Shown here one piece after another: positions 48,507-56,214 of a stretch of DNA of 64,000 nucleotides. The stretch covers positions 1 through 64,000 of the forward strand of contig NZ_UUOC01000053.1 of the NCBI RefSeq assembly GCF_900590755.1, read 5' to 3'. The notes beneath the pieces are model-generated. The model saw only the letters and a program-made list of their open reading frames with translations, did not search any database and was not told the origin of the DNA. Made by a program: the position numbers and the translations under genes. Origin of the DNA: Pseudomonas viridiflava (lineage in GTDB: Bacteria; Pseudomonadota; Gammaproteobacteria; Pseudomonadales; Pseudomonadaceae). Each line of letters starts with the position of its first letter. Positions within the stretch are counted from its first letter, which is position 1.

Positions 48507-48737
48507 GGCACCCTCCTTCATTCCAGAAGCACTCACAAACGAGAGACGAAGGCATTTTCGCTTTCCCAGTGCCAAAATCCGAGTCCAGACAGTCAGGCCT
48601 GACAGGATTACATCGATTGCACTGATGATTACTATCGAAACGGTCGCCTGCCCGATTACTGAAACTGGCTCATATAATCGCCTCCAAATTCTCCCCCCTC
48701 GTCTGGTTCAGGCGACATACACCCCGGAACTCCATTC

Positions 48738-49964
48738 ATGCCAAGCGCTAGCCAGGCCCCCAGCGGCCGTCCCGAACATAATCAGCAAAGTGTCAAACAG
48801 CAGTGGCTGGCGATTCTCTCGGTCGCCGTGGGTGCTTTCGCCCTGGTGACCAGTGAGTTCCTGCCAGTGGGCGTACTCAATGACGTCGCCAGCGATCTCG
48901 GCATCAGTGCTGGCCATGCCGGTCTGATGGTGACCCTGCCCGGCATCGCGGCCGCTCTCGCCGCCCCATTGCTGTCTGTGGGCATTGGCGCCATGGACCG
49001 TCGTTTTCTGCTGATCGGCCTGACGCTGCTGATGATCATCGCCAACTCGGTGGTGGCCTACGCCAGCGACTTCAGCCTGCTGCTGTTCGGCCGCGTATTG
49101 TTGGGTATCAGCATCGGCGGCTTCTGGGCCACGGCCATTGCCCTTAGTGGCCGACTGGCACCCAAGGGAGTCGGGGTTGCCCAGGCGACCTCGATCATCA
49201 TGGTCGGTGTGACACTCGCCACCGTGCTGGGCGTACCTGTCGGCACCTGGCTCAGTGGCTTGATGGGCTGGCGCATGACCTTTCTGGTAACCGCGTTGGT
49301 GGGCGTACCCGTGCTACTGGCGCAAATTTTTCTCCTGCCGCAGCTCAAGCCGGAGAAGGCCATTCGCATCAAGGATCTGCCCGCATTGTTTTACAACCCA
49401 CGCGCCCGGGTTGGATTGATCGCGGTATTGCTCATCGGTCTGGCGCACTTCGCGGCCTACACCTATGTCGCACCCTTCTTCAAATACAGCTCCGGCTTCG
49501 ACGGCCCAACCATTGGCTCGCTGCTGCTGCTCTATGGCGTCGCTGGCGTGGCGGGTAACATTTTTGCCGGCTTCGCCGCCAACCGTAGCGTGCGCTACAC
49601 CCTGCTGTTGGTCGCGCTGATGATCGGCACCAGCACCGCGCTGTTCCCCTACTTCGCCACCACCATGACGGGCGCCGTGATGCTGATCGCACTCTGGGGC
49701 TTCGCCTTCGGCGCCTTCCCGGCCTGCGCCAGCATCTGGATGTTCGTCGTCGCTCCCAAGGATGTCGAACGCGGCATGCCGCTGTTTGTCGCGCTGTTCC
49801 AGGTGATCATTGCCCTGGGCTCGTTCTTCGGCGGGCAGATCGTCGACCAGCTCGGCACCTCGGTGCTGCTGAGCCTGGCGACGGCCCTGGTGGGCTGCGG
49901 TTTTGTGACCGTGCTGGTGCTGGGGCGTAACGTCAGCAATGAATTGGCGGCGCAGCCCGCCTGA
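48738..49964 (+). CDS. MFS transporter, DHA1-type efflux
   Basis: 408 residues with twelve predicted membrane helices. The loop 2-3 motif is present as GIGAMDRRF, and the motif C-like stretch VGVTLATVLGVPVGTWLSG marks an antiporter of the DHA1 group (AraJ/YdhP/NepI-like). Substrate unknown. A TATAAT at 48673-48678 may be the -10, but no fitting -35 is seen. A strong terminator follows. Confidence 0.9.
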   Translation: MPSASQAPSGRPEHNQQSVKQQWLAILSVAVGAFALVTSEFLPVGVLNDVASDLGISAGHAGLMVTLPGIAAALAAPLLSVGIGAMDRRFLLIGLTLLMIIANSVVAYASDFSLLLFGRVLLGISIGGFWATAIALSGRLAPKGVGVAQATSIIMVGVTLATVLGVPVGTWLSGLMGWRMTFLVTALVGVPVLLAQIFLLPQLKPEKAIRIKDLPALFYNPRARVGLIAVLLIGLAHFAAYTYVAPFFKYSSGFDGPTIGSLLLLYGVAGVAGNIFAGFAANRSVRYTLLLVALMIGTSTALFPYFATTMTGAVMLIALWGFAFGAFPACASIWMFVVAPKDVERGMPLFVALFQVIIALGSFFGGQIVDQLGTSVLLSLATALVGCGFVTVLVLGRNVSNELAAQPA

Positions 49965-49984
49965 TCTGAAGGTAGAAAGCAGAA

Positions 49985-50026
49985 ACAAAAAAGCCCCGTA
50001 GCTGGTTCAAGTACGGGGCTTTTTTA
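49985..50026 (+). terminator. Rho-independent terminator after the MFS gene
   Basis: AAAAAAGCCCCGTA with complement TACGGGGCTTTTTT, about 20 bases after the stop. T-runs on both strands also serve the convergent kinase-like gene. Confidence 0.9.
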
Positions 50027-50056
50027 TATGCGGTGCTCTAGGGTTCTTGGCTGTCA

Positions 50057-50563
50057 TTAATCATGGGCCAAGAATCGCTCGGTAATCATCGCCACTGCCT
50101 GCGAAGCAGACGTCAAGGATGTGTCGATGCAAAAAGGCGCGTCCACCCACGGCTCATACTCATGGTTCAGCACAGACTCCCAGGTAGGCGGTGTTAGCCC
50201 TGGAATGTCAGCCTTCCTCGTTTCTACCCGGCGCCGATGTTCATCTGCATCAGAACAAATCACCTGAATATCGAATAATCGAACGCCAGAGTCTGAGGCG
50301 ATATCACCCCACGCGACCCGGCTTTCCATGACCGGATTGACGCAATCCACGACGACTGTACGGCCTATAAGAAGATTACTCAGAGCAAGCTGATTAGCGA
50401 CCCTATAACCACTGCTTCCCACATCTCCTGCAAGTGCACCGGAGCTTCGAAGCGCTTGCTCGATCACATCAATCCGCAGATACACGGCGCCTGTCGTCGC
50501 GGCGAGTGCCTTTGCGATGGTGGTTTTCCCGGTGCCGGGAAGGCCGCTGAAGACGATTAGCAT
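50057..50563 (-). CDS. P-loop kinase-like ATPase
   Basis: 168 residues. Walker A GLPGTGKTT at 7-15; the remaining layout resembles small-molecule kinases of the gluconate/zeta-toxin type (RIDVIEQAL near residue 31, VVDCVNP near 72). AAGGA precedes the ATG. Phosphorylated substrate unknown. A sequence relation to zeta toxins is possible but there is no epsilon antitoxin gene. Confidence 0.8.
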   Translation of the reverse strand: MLIVFSGLPGTGKTTIAKALAATTGAVYLRIDVIEQALRSSGALAGDVGSSGYRVANQLALSNLLIGRTVVVDCVNPVMESRVAWGDIASDSGVRLFDIQVICSDADEHRRRVETRKADIPGLTPPTWESVLNHEYEPWVDAPFCIDTSLTSASQAVAMITERFLAHD

Positions 50564-50686
50564 TTGGGGTCCTTGAATTGAGGGCTCAGGCCTTTACGTC
50601 GGCACAATGCTCAACAATTTGAGCTTTGGCAATCGGGAAGGGCGACCTATAGTTACCGATCAACCTTAATGGATATGGAAATTCAC

Positions 50687-51232
50687 GTGAAAAAATCTGG
50701 CCTACCATTCGCTCTTTCGTGCGCCATTGGCATTGCAATGCTCAGTGGCTGTGCGGCTTCTGTGAAATCAGGAGGCGGCGCACCACTGAGCATCCAGGAA
50801 TCAGCGAAACAGAATCTTGTCGTCAGCTTCACAGGCAACGAAAAGGTTTTACACAACGACGACTGGCCACTGCTGAAGAGCGACTGGAGTGAGGCTTTAA
50901 GGACCGAAGCGGTAAGCGCGGGTTACAGCCTGAAGGAGGCCCAAAATCTGAGCGTGGGTAATGCGCAAGGTGTGGGCATCACAGTCAATGTGTCCAACTT
51001 CCGCTACCTGACGCCAGGTGCTCGTTACGGCGCTGGTGTGATGGTGGGCAATGCGTGGGTGAATTCCACTGCAGACTTCTCAGACCTGAGTACTGGAAAG
51101 CTGATCGGCAGCCGCACTTATGACACTTCGTCCTCCGCGTGGGAGGGAGTCATGTCGGCAATGACTCAGAAGCAGGTTCAAGCGATCGCGAAGCAAATCA
51201 TCTCTGACATCAAAAGCGCCAAGGGCAAGTAG
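50687..51232 (+). CDS. DUF4410-like lipoprotein
   Basis: 181 residues from GTG 50687 with TGGAAATTCAC before it; an ATG 18 bases upstream has no ribosome site. The lipobox LSGC directs it to be a lipoprotein. The body (LVVSFTGNEKV, then NFRYLTPGARYGAGVMVGNA and DLSTGKLIGSR) resembles DUF4410, outer-membrane proteins of unknown role. Slightly lower GC than the housekeeping genes. Confidence 0.78.
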   Translation: MKKSGLPFALSCAIGIAMLSGCAASVKSGGGAPLSIQESAKQNLVVSFTGNEKVLHNDDWPLLKSDWSEALRTEAVSAGYSLKEAQNLSVGNAQGVGITVNVSNFRYLTPGARYGAGVMVGNAWVNSTADFSDLSTGKLIGSRTYDTSSSAWEGVMSAMTQKQVQAIAKQIISDIKSAKGK

Positions 51233-51322
51233 CCTCGCGTTAGCCTGGGTTCTCGCCATGCTGATGCCTGGATCATGGCGGTGTAAATCCAAGCCTGGCC
51301 AGGCGTCGATTTCGTATCTGCC

Positions 51323-51583
51323 TTACCCCAGTCGCTTCATCGACAACTCCATCTTTCCCATCAGGTCTCTCTGTTCTTTCAGCGATAGCACCAACCTGGC
51401 GATCGATCTGCTGTTAGAAAGCTCGGACAAAGGCATGCCAGCTACATACAGCTCGATATCTCCTGATTGAGGCTTGATGAGCTTCACCGAGAAGGTGTCG
51501 TCTGCACCGATGACGCATTCGCACATTGACGGCAAAAACGCTGTTTCAAGAACTCGCTGGATATCTGATTTTGAATACATCAT
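51323..51583 (-). CDS. DUF1652 protein
   Basis: 86 residues. VLETAFLPSMCECVIG and the late SRSIARLVLSLKEQ are typical of DUF1652, a small family mainly found in Pseudomonas. GAGGACGC precedes the ATG. Function unknown. Confidence 0.82.
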   Translation of the reverse strand: MMYSKSDIQRVLETAFLPSMCECVIGADDTFSVKLIKPQSGDIELYVAGMPLSELSNSRSIARLVLSLKEQRDLMGKMELSMKRLG

Positions 51584-51793
51584 GCGTCCTCTACTGACCC
51601 TAAAGTTTCATCCAGGGTAGACAATCTTAAGGCGATTTGTTGTCGATCATGATGCACCCCTAGTCAGGCTCAGGTTTTACCATTCGTCTATCGACCCGAT
51701 AGTTTCTTTAGAGGCAGGGTTTCTTGTAGTGCACGCCCATAGTGATATCAGAACGCCTTCACGGCGCGAAAGTAATTCTATAAGGCGCTGTCG

Positions 51794-52063
51794 ATGCATA
51801 TTTTCGGTTTGGTCCTGCTGATACTTTTGCTCACGCTCAGCTATCTCTGCAGCAGCGGCGAAGGCCTGGTGGCAACAGTGGCGAATGTGCTGCTGGTTTC
51901 CAGCGCAGCAAGCCTGTATCTCTACCCTACCCTTTGCGCCGCTGGCCACGCAGTCGAAATTCGAAACTCGGTCTTCAAGCTGAATCTCCTACTAGGCTGG
52001 ACCGTTGTCGGATGGTTCGTGGCTTATTACCGTGTTCTTGTTTTCCAGATTCAGGGCAAATAA
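51794..52063 (+). CDS. Small membrane protein resembling superinfection immunity (Imm) proteins
   Basis: 89 residues with three hydrophobic segments (3-22, 27-46 and 63-83). The stretch YPTLCAAGHAVEIRN then FKLNLLLGWTVVGW matches the pattern of the Imm_superinfect family (after phage T4 Imm), in which a short loop joins an N-x-x-x-GWT-x-x-GW helix. Phage Imm blocks DNA injection by later phages; chromosomal homologues have no proven role. AAGGCG precedes the ATG and a terminator follows. It lies just outside the tRNA-linked repeat. Confidence 0.75.
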   Translation: MHIFGLVLLILLLTLSYLCSSGEGLVATVANVLLVSSAASLYLYPTLCAAGHAVEIRNSVFKLNLLLGWTVVGWFVAYYRVLVFQIQGK

Positions 52064-52106
52064 TGCAGGTCACGTCTCGATATCCAGCACATCCTTCACG
52101 CTTTTT

Positions 52107-52616
52107 TCACGCGACACACCGTATGGTGATCACAGCTCCTAATGCTTTAAGCCCGTTGACTCCCCATCGCGGGCTTTTCTTTTGCCTGCGATTCCTCGCC
52201 CTGCAAATCCACCTCTCCAGTACAACGGATTTCGAGGCCACCGTTATGGGCAACTGCAGCGTCTGATACTCATGCACCGCAATATTTCTGAACCCCACCA
52301 TGTTTTTCATGACCGGCAGTAATGAAGCTTCCAGCCATCCGCCGCGATGAAGGAGCTCGAACACATCACGAGCGCTTTGCGGAACACCCAGTCGTTCACG
52401 TCGGATAAGGTGCTGCCCCATCGCTATAGCTGCATCACCAGCCCTCACGATATTGAGAATCGCGGCATTCTGACGAGACAGATCTAAAGCGAATGACACA
52501 GGGTCTTTCTGATATTCCTGCCTGGCTCGCGCAACACTGCGCCCAATAATCCCGGCCTTGGCAGCCAAGACCGCATCAGCGGTGACATCTGCTGCCTTAA
52601 TTTCCAGCTCACTCAT
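52107..52616 (-). CDS. HepT-like RNase toxin, 3' end apparently rebuilt at a tRNA-like repeat
   Basis: 169 residues. Residues 1-125 follow the HepT/DUF86 family closely, with NAAILNIVRAGDAAIAMG and the toxin motif R-x4-H-x-Y (GFRNIAVHEY). The usual C-terminal helix after LQLPI is replaced by residues read through the 19-base tRNA copy (52217-52235) and the terminator of the neighbouring Imm-like gene. HepT toxins cut tRNA and are normally silenced by a MntA nucleotidyltransferase encoded next to them. No MntA motif is present here. The ATG overlaps the stop of the upstream 113-residue gene as TGATG. Activity of the altered protein is uncertain. Confidence 0.8.
   Translation of the reverse strand: MSELEIKAADVTADAVLAAKAGIIGRSVARARQEYQKDPVSFALDLSRQNAAILNIVRAGDAAIAMGQHLIRRERLGVPQSARDVFELLHRGGWLEASLLPVMKNMVGFRNIAVHEYQTLQLPITVASKSVVLERWICRARNRRQKKSPRWGVNGLKALGAVITIRCVA
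52149..52183 (+). terminator. Rho-independent terminator of the Imm-like gene
   Basis: AAGCCCG (52149-52155) and CGGGCTT (52170-52176) are followed by a T-rich run. It lies inside the tail of the convergent HepT-like reading frame. Confidence 0.72.
52217..52235. repeat. 19-base direct repeat of tRNA-Ser anticodon arm, distal copy (att-like)
   Basis: CCAGTACAACGGATTTCGA is identical to 53435-53453 within tRNA-Ser(CGA) and in the same orientation. It is inside the hepT-like 3' region. Confidence 0.75.
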
Positions 52617-52957
52617 CAGCCATCAATCCCCAACCGCCTCCGCCTAGCCACCAACGCCCGGCGTAATGACAAATCAGCATAATCCATAAATAACCGCGCC
52701 AAATGGTTAAGCGCTTTCTCCTCCCCTTCACTGCCGACAACGAAGTCGAAACCCAAGGCGCGCTTGTTCTCGTCGGGGAGCTCTTCCCAGCTTGTCATGA
52801 GGTAGGCATACATGAAGCTGACGATTTGGAGCTGGGTGGGCTGGCTGGTCCGAACTGGAGAATCGCCCCGCCGAATCTGCTGGCATCCAGAACAGCGACG
52901 GGCGAAGACTGACCTAGGCTGTTTTTGCTGGGAACGAAGCGAATGTTTGTTTCTCAT
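52616..52957 (-). CDS. Hypothetical protein coupled to the HepT-like gene
   Basis: 113 residues. The first about 45 are basic with a CSGCQQ pair; the rest is acidic to helical (SWEELPDENKRALGF, NHLARLFMDYADLSLRRALV). The stop and the hepT start share a base (TGATG), suggesting coupled translation as in toxin-antitoxin pairs. The MntA signature G-S-x10-D-x-D is absent. A start at the internal Met near residue 49 is also possible. I do not recognise it. Confidence 0.6.
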   Translation of the reverse strand: MRNKHSLRSQQKQPRSVFARRCSGCQQIRRGDSPVRTSQPTQLQIVSFMYAYLMTSWEELPDENKRALGFDFVVGSEGEEKALNHLARLFMDYADLSLRRALVARRRRLGIDG

Positions 52958-53023
52958 GGATGGCTCCTGGCTACTAGAGTAAATGCTTCCGTGGTGCAGC
53001 CATGATAAAACAGAAACCCATTT

Positions 53024-53038
53024 TGGGATAATCCCAAT
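53024..53038. promoter_or_regulatory. Palindrome TTGGGAT-A-ATCCCAA, likely Xre operator
   Basis: A perfect 15-base palindrome (7-base arms around one A) in the divergent region between the hepT operon and the Xre gene, 44 bases before the latter. This is the normal location and shape for autoregulation by a small Xre dimer. Confidence 0.6.
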
Positions 53039-53081
53039 TCAGGTTTATTTAGGTGGCCGGATCATTGAACGGCATTGCTAA

Positions 53082-53327
53082 GTGAAAACCATCCACAACA
53101 CCCGCTATCAATCCCTCCTGACCCTCCTCCTGGAGGCGCGGGCCAACGCAGGGCTCACTCAGAAAGAACTGGCCACAAAGCTGGGGCGGCCGCAGTCCTT
53201 CGTGTCGAAAACCGAAAATGCCGAGCGCAGGTTAGATGTGATTGAGTTTATGGATGTGTGCCGGGGGCTGGATGCGGATCCGCATGAGTTGCTGGTGCGG
53301 TTGGAGAAGCTGAATACCGAACAGTAG
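53082..53327 (+). CDS. Xre-family helix-turn-helix regulator
   Basis: 81 residues from a GTG start. An HTH of the Cro/C1 type spans about 12-66 (GLTQKELATKLGRPQSFVSK, then TENAERRLDVIEF). It is divergent from the hepT pair and probably represses that promoter. Similar small Xre proteins are found at the ends of mobile elements and as antitoxins. The ribosome site is poor. Confidence 0.85.
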   Translation: MKTIHNTRYQSLLTLLLEARANAGLTQKELATKLGRPQSFVSKTENAERRLDVIEFMDVCRGLDADPHELLVRLEKLNTEQ

Positions 53328-53353
53328 TTGCCCGCAACGTTATCCTGCGCGCA

Positions 53354-53391
53354 CAAAAAAGCCCCAGAAGCATAACTTCTGGGGCTTTCAT
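53354..53391 (-). terminator. Terminator of tRNA-Ser (bidirectional)
   Basis: AAAAAAGCCCCAGAAG and complement CTTCTGGGGCTTT surround ATAA. It follows the tRNA on the minus strand, and faces the 3' end of the Xre gene. Confidence 0.88.
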
Positions 53392-53396
53392 TTGTA

Positions 53397-53486
53397 TGGC
53401 GGAGAGATAGGGATTCGAACCCTAGGTACTGTCGCCAGTACAACGGATTTCGAATCCGTCCCATTCGGCCACTCTGGCATCTCTCC
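53397..53486 (-). tRNA. tRNA-Ser (anticodon CGA)
   Basis: 90 bases. Acceptor stem GGAGAGA/TCTCTCC, T loop GGTTCGAATCC, long variable arm typical of serine, anticodon loop TTCGAAA with CGA in the centre (reads UCG), and CCA encoded. A possible -10 (TATCAT) ends about 10 bases upstream. Its anticodon arm carries the repeat shared with 52217-52235. Confidence 0.96.
53435..53453. repeat. 19-base direct repeat within tRNA-Ser (att-like)
   Basis: Proximal copy of CCAGTACAACGGATTTCGA, covering the anticodon loop and the 3' side of its stem plus the start of the variable arm. Confidence 0.75.
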
Positions 53487-53579
53487 AACGGCGCGCATGA
53501 TAACAGTTCAATCGCAGAAGGCGAACCTTTTTGCTGATTTTTTTTCGTGCTATCAAGCGCTTGCGACTCTTTCGCCGTC

Positions 53580-54293
53580 TTAGAGCGGTACGCCCAGACG
53601 GTTTGCGACTTCTTCGTAGGCTTCGATGACGTCACCGAGGCCCTGGCGGAAGCGGTCTTTGTCCATTTTCTTCTTAGTGTCCTTGTCCCACAGGCGGCAG
53701 CCGTCCGGGCTGAATTCATCGCCCAGGACGATGGAGCCGTCGCTGAACACGCCGAATTCGAGTTTGAAGTCGACCAGCAGCAGGCCGGCGTCATCGAACA
53801 GTTTGCTCAGGACTTCGTTGACCTTGAGCGACAGTTCTTTCATGCGAACCAGTTGCTCGGCGGTGCCCCAACCGAACGCCACGACGTGGGATTCGTTGAT
53901 GAACGGGTCGCCCTTGGCGTCGTCCTTCAGGAACAGCTCGAAGGTGTACGGGTTGAGCTTGGTGCCTTCTTCGATGCCCAGGCGTTTGACCAGGCTGCCG
54001 GCGGCGTAGTTACGCACGACGCATTCAACCGGGATCATGTCGAGCTTTTTGACCAGCACTTCGTTGTCGGCCAGCAGTTTGTCGAACTGGGTCGGAACGC
54101 CCGCAGCTTCGAGTTTCTGCATGATGAAGGCGTTGAACTTGTTGTTTACCATGCCTTTACGGTCCAGCTGTTCGATGCGCTTGCCGTCGAACGCCGAAGT
54201 GTCGTTACGGAACAGCAGGATCAAGCGGTCAGCGTCGTCGGTCTTGTAAACCGACTTGGCTTTGCCGCGGTAGAGTTCTTCACGTTTTTCCAT
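53580..54293 (-). CDS. purC: Phosphoribosylaminoimidazole-succinocarboxamide synthase
   Basis: 237 residues. It joins aspartate to CAIR in purine synthesis. The LYRGKAKSVYKTDDAD start with its glycine-rich ATP loop, the VECVVRNYAAGS segment and the DEFSPDGCRLWD signature are typical. Lies after the MBL gene in an apparent operon with bamC and dapA. Confidence 0.95.
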   Translation of the reverse strand: MEKREELYRGKAKSVYKTDDADRLILLFRNDTSAFDGKRIEQLDRKGMVNNKFNAFIMQKLEAAGVPTQFDKLLADNEVLVKKLDMIPVECVVRNYAAGSLVKRLGIEEGTKLNPYTFELFLKDDAKGDPFINESHVVAFGWGTAEQLVRMKELSLKVNEVLSKLFDDAGLLLVDFKLEFGVFSDGSIVLGDEFSPDGCRLWDKDTKKKMDKDRFRQGLGDVIEAYEEVANRLGVPL

Positions 54294-54321
54294 GATGGGC
54301 TCCGCTTGCTAAGTAGTTGGG

Positions 54322-55080
54322 CTAGGCGATATGTCGCCAGTCGAGCCCTGAATCTTGATCGGCCAATTGTAGCCAGTCTGGATCGCACCCGAGGGTGTCG
54401 ACGAAACATTGCCGGGCCAGATGCGGCAGGTTGTTCTTGCTGCTGAGGTGAGCCAGGACCAAATGTTGCAAATCCTGCCAGCCCAACTCGTTCACCAGGC
54501 CTGCGGCCTGATGGTTGTTCAAATGTCCTTCGTTGCCACCCACCCGCTGCTTGAGAAAGTACGGGTAGTGACCTCGGGCAAGCATGTCGCGACAGTGGTT
54601 GGACTCGATCATCAGTGCGTCCAGCCCGTGGTAGCTCTGCAACACCGTGGGGCAGTACGAACCTAGATCGGTCAACAGACCGAAACGACGCGTGCCGTCG
54701 GTAAACACGAATTGCGTGGGTTCCAGTGCATCGTGGGCGACGGACACCACATCAATGCTCAGAGCTCCCAGCTGCAACGCCTGCCCGCCCACCAGATAAC
54801 CGGCAGCTTCAACAGGTTTGCGCATCCCGCGCGAAGTGCCATTGCTCAGGTACACCGGCAGATTGTAGCGCCGAGACAGCAAACCCACGCCATGCACATG
54901 ATCGGCATGTTCGTGGGTCACCAGAATCGCACTCAACTGATGCGCGCTGACGCCCAATCGCGCCAGCCGTCGCTCGGTTTCCCGCAAGGAGAATCCGCAA
55001 TCCACCAGCACGTACGTGTCGTTGCTGGCGACCAGCGTGCCGTTCCCTCGGCTGCCGCTGCCCAATACTGCGAAACGCAC
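54322..55080 (-). CDS. MBL-fold metallo-hydrolase (YycJ-like)
   Basis: 252 residues from a GTG directly after the bamC stop (TAAGTG). The metal motif THEHADH at about 56-62 and the start FAVLGSGSRGNGTLV match the YycJ/WalJ group, proposed 5'-exonucleases acting in cell-envelope or DNA maintenance. No exact substrate. Confidence 0.9.
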   Translation of the reverse strand: MRFAVLGSGSRGNGTLVASNDTYVLVDCGFSLRETERRLARLGVSAHQLSAILVTHEHADHVHGVGLLSRRYNLPVYLSNGTSRGMRKPVEAAGYLVGGQALQLGALSIDVVSVAHDALEPTQFVFTDGTRRFGLLTDLGSYCPTVLQSYHGLDALMIESNHCRDMLARGHYPYFLKQRVGGNEGHLNNHQAAGLVNELGWQDLQHLVLAHLSSKNNLPHLARQCFVDTLGCDPDWLQLADQDSGLDWRHIA

Positions 55081-56196
55081 TTAACCCAGGTTGTCTTGAA
55101 TGACACCCAGTACACGACGGGCAACATCTGCCGGCGCGACGGTGTTGATGTTCTTCTCGACGGTCACTTGAACGTTGTCACCCACCTTGCTCAGGCGAAC
55201 CTGATAGCGGTCGGCACGGGCATCGATCTCTTCCTTGGTTTCTTTGCTGCCGAACAGGCGGCCGAAGAAACCAGGCTGGTTCTCAGGCGTGTTGGCCCGC
55301 TCAGCAAGGTTGATGTAGTACAGACCCAGACTGCGGTTGATGTCCTCGACGCGCCATTCACCCTGATTGAGTGCACGACCGACGCTGGACCACGCGCGAT
55401 CCAGATCGGAGCCGACGTTCAGAACCGGGTTGCCGCTGCCGTCTTCGCTCAGGGCGACACGGCTTGGAGTGTCGTAATCGCGAGCGGCCAGCAAGGAGAT
55501 CGAACCGCCCTGCTCTGCACTGCGGCTCAGCGCGGCGAGCATGTCGTCGGTCAACGCCGCATCGAGTGCGATGTTGGTGGTACGGGACGGAAAGTCGACC
55601 TCGGCAGTGCTGCCAGCCGGACGCGCGACGCTTACCACGTAGATTTCGCTGGTATTGCGCTGCACACCTGGCTCGATGCGGACACGAACGCGGGTTTCGG
55701 CATCAGCAGCAGTGCCGGTAGCACTCAGGCGCTTGGCAACCGAGGCCGAAAGTTCGTCCAGACGCTGCCAGGTAGTGCTGAATTCACCAACCTGCGGGCG
55801 ATCTTCGGCGATACGAAAACCGTTGTCTTCAAAGTACTGATGCGCCACCGGCCAGACTTCGGCAGGCGCACGCTGGGCCAGAACCGAGCGGGTGTCACCG
55901 GTTTTCTGCAGGCTGAAATCGCTGGCGTCAGCGGTGGCTGCCAACGGTTGCGGGCGGGGTACGGTGTACTCGCCTTTAACAGTGTTGTCAGCTACGTTGC
56001 GCGGGATCGGCAGCAGCGGATCAAGGCGTTTGGTCTCTGAAACACCGGCAGGGAGCTGCATCGGTGCGGTCTGCTGTGCTTCGAGGTAATCACTGCCACG
56101 GTCACGGAAGTAACCATCTTCACCCCAGAGCCAACCGCAACCGCTGGTGCTGGAGATAATCAAGGCAAGTGCGGAAAGTCCGGCCAATCGCTTCAT
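55081..56196 (-). CDS. bamC: Outer membrane protein assembly factor BamC
   Basis: 371 residues from ATG 56196 with GAGGAAG upstream; reading from a TTG abutting dapA is less likely. The lipobox ending TSGC makes it an outer-membrane lipoprotein. An unstructured N-terminal tail is followed by two helix-grip domains. With BamABDE it inserts beta-barrel proteins. Located right after dapA as in other gamma-proteobacteria. Confidence 0.93.
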   Translation of the reverse strand: MKRLAGLSALALIISSTSGCGWLWGEDGYFRDRGSDYLEAQQTAPMQLPAGVSETKRLDPLLPIPRNVADNTVKGEYTVPRPQPLAATADASDFSLQKTGDTRSVLAQRAPAEVWPVAHQYFEDNGFRIAEDRPQVGEFSTTWQRLDELSASVAKRLSATGTAADAETRVRVRIEPGVQRNTSEIYVVSVARPAGSTAEVDFPSRTTNIALDAALTDDMLAALSRSAEQGGSISLLAARDYDTPSRVALSEDGSGNPVLNVGSDLDRAWSSVGRALNQGEWRVEDINRSLGLYYINLAERANTPENQPGFFGRLFGSKETKEEIDARADRYQVRLSKVGDNVQVTVEKNINTVAPADVARRVLGVIQDNLG

Positions 56197-56214
56197 TGCG
56201 TAATGCTTCCTCAA

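Larger units (their letters stand above)
52217..53453. mobile_element. Putative minimal or decayed integrated element at tRNA-Ser(CGA)
   Basis: 1.24 kb between two identical 19-base copies of part of the tRNA contains hepT-like, a coupled gene of unknown type and an Xre regulator. No integrase is present, and the displaced 3' half of the tRNA is not recognisable beside the distal copy. It could therefore be a remnant, a trans-mobilised cassette, or the edge of an older island. Confidence 0.4.

Noticed and set aside
48673..48678. Strong sigma-70 promoter for the MFS gene
   Set aside because: TATAAT is perfect but no -35 exists at 16-18 bases and there is no extended -10, so it is mentioned only in the gene entry.
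48424..48849. 141-residue frame across the end of the pentapeptide gene and the start of the MFS gene
   Set aside because: Out of frame with both and without start signals; both flanking genes are clear.
50057..50563. Zeta-type toxin
   Set aside because: Only the P-loop and general kinase layout are seen; no epsilon antitoxin is adjacent and the zeta-specific residues could not be confirmed.
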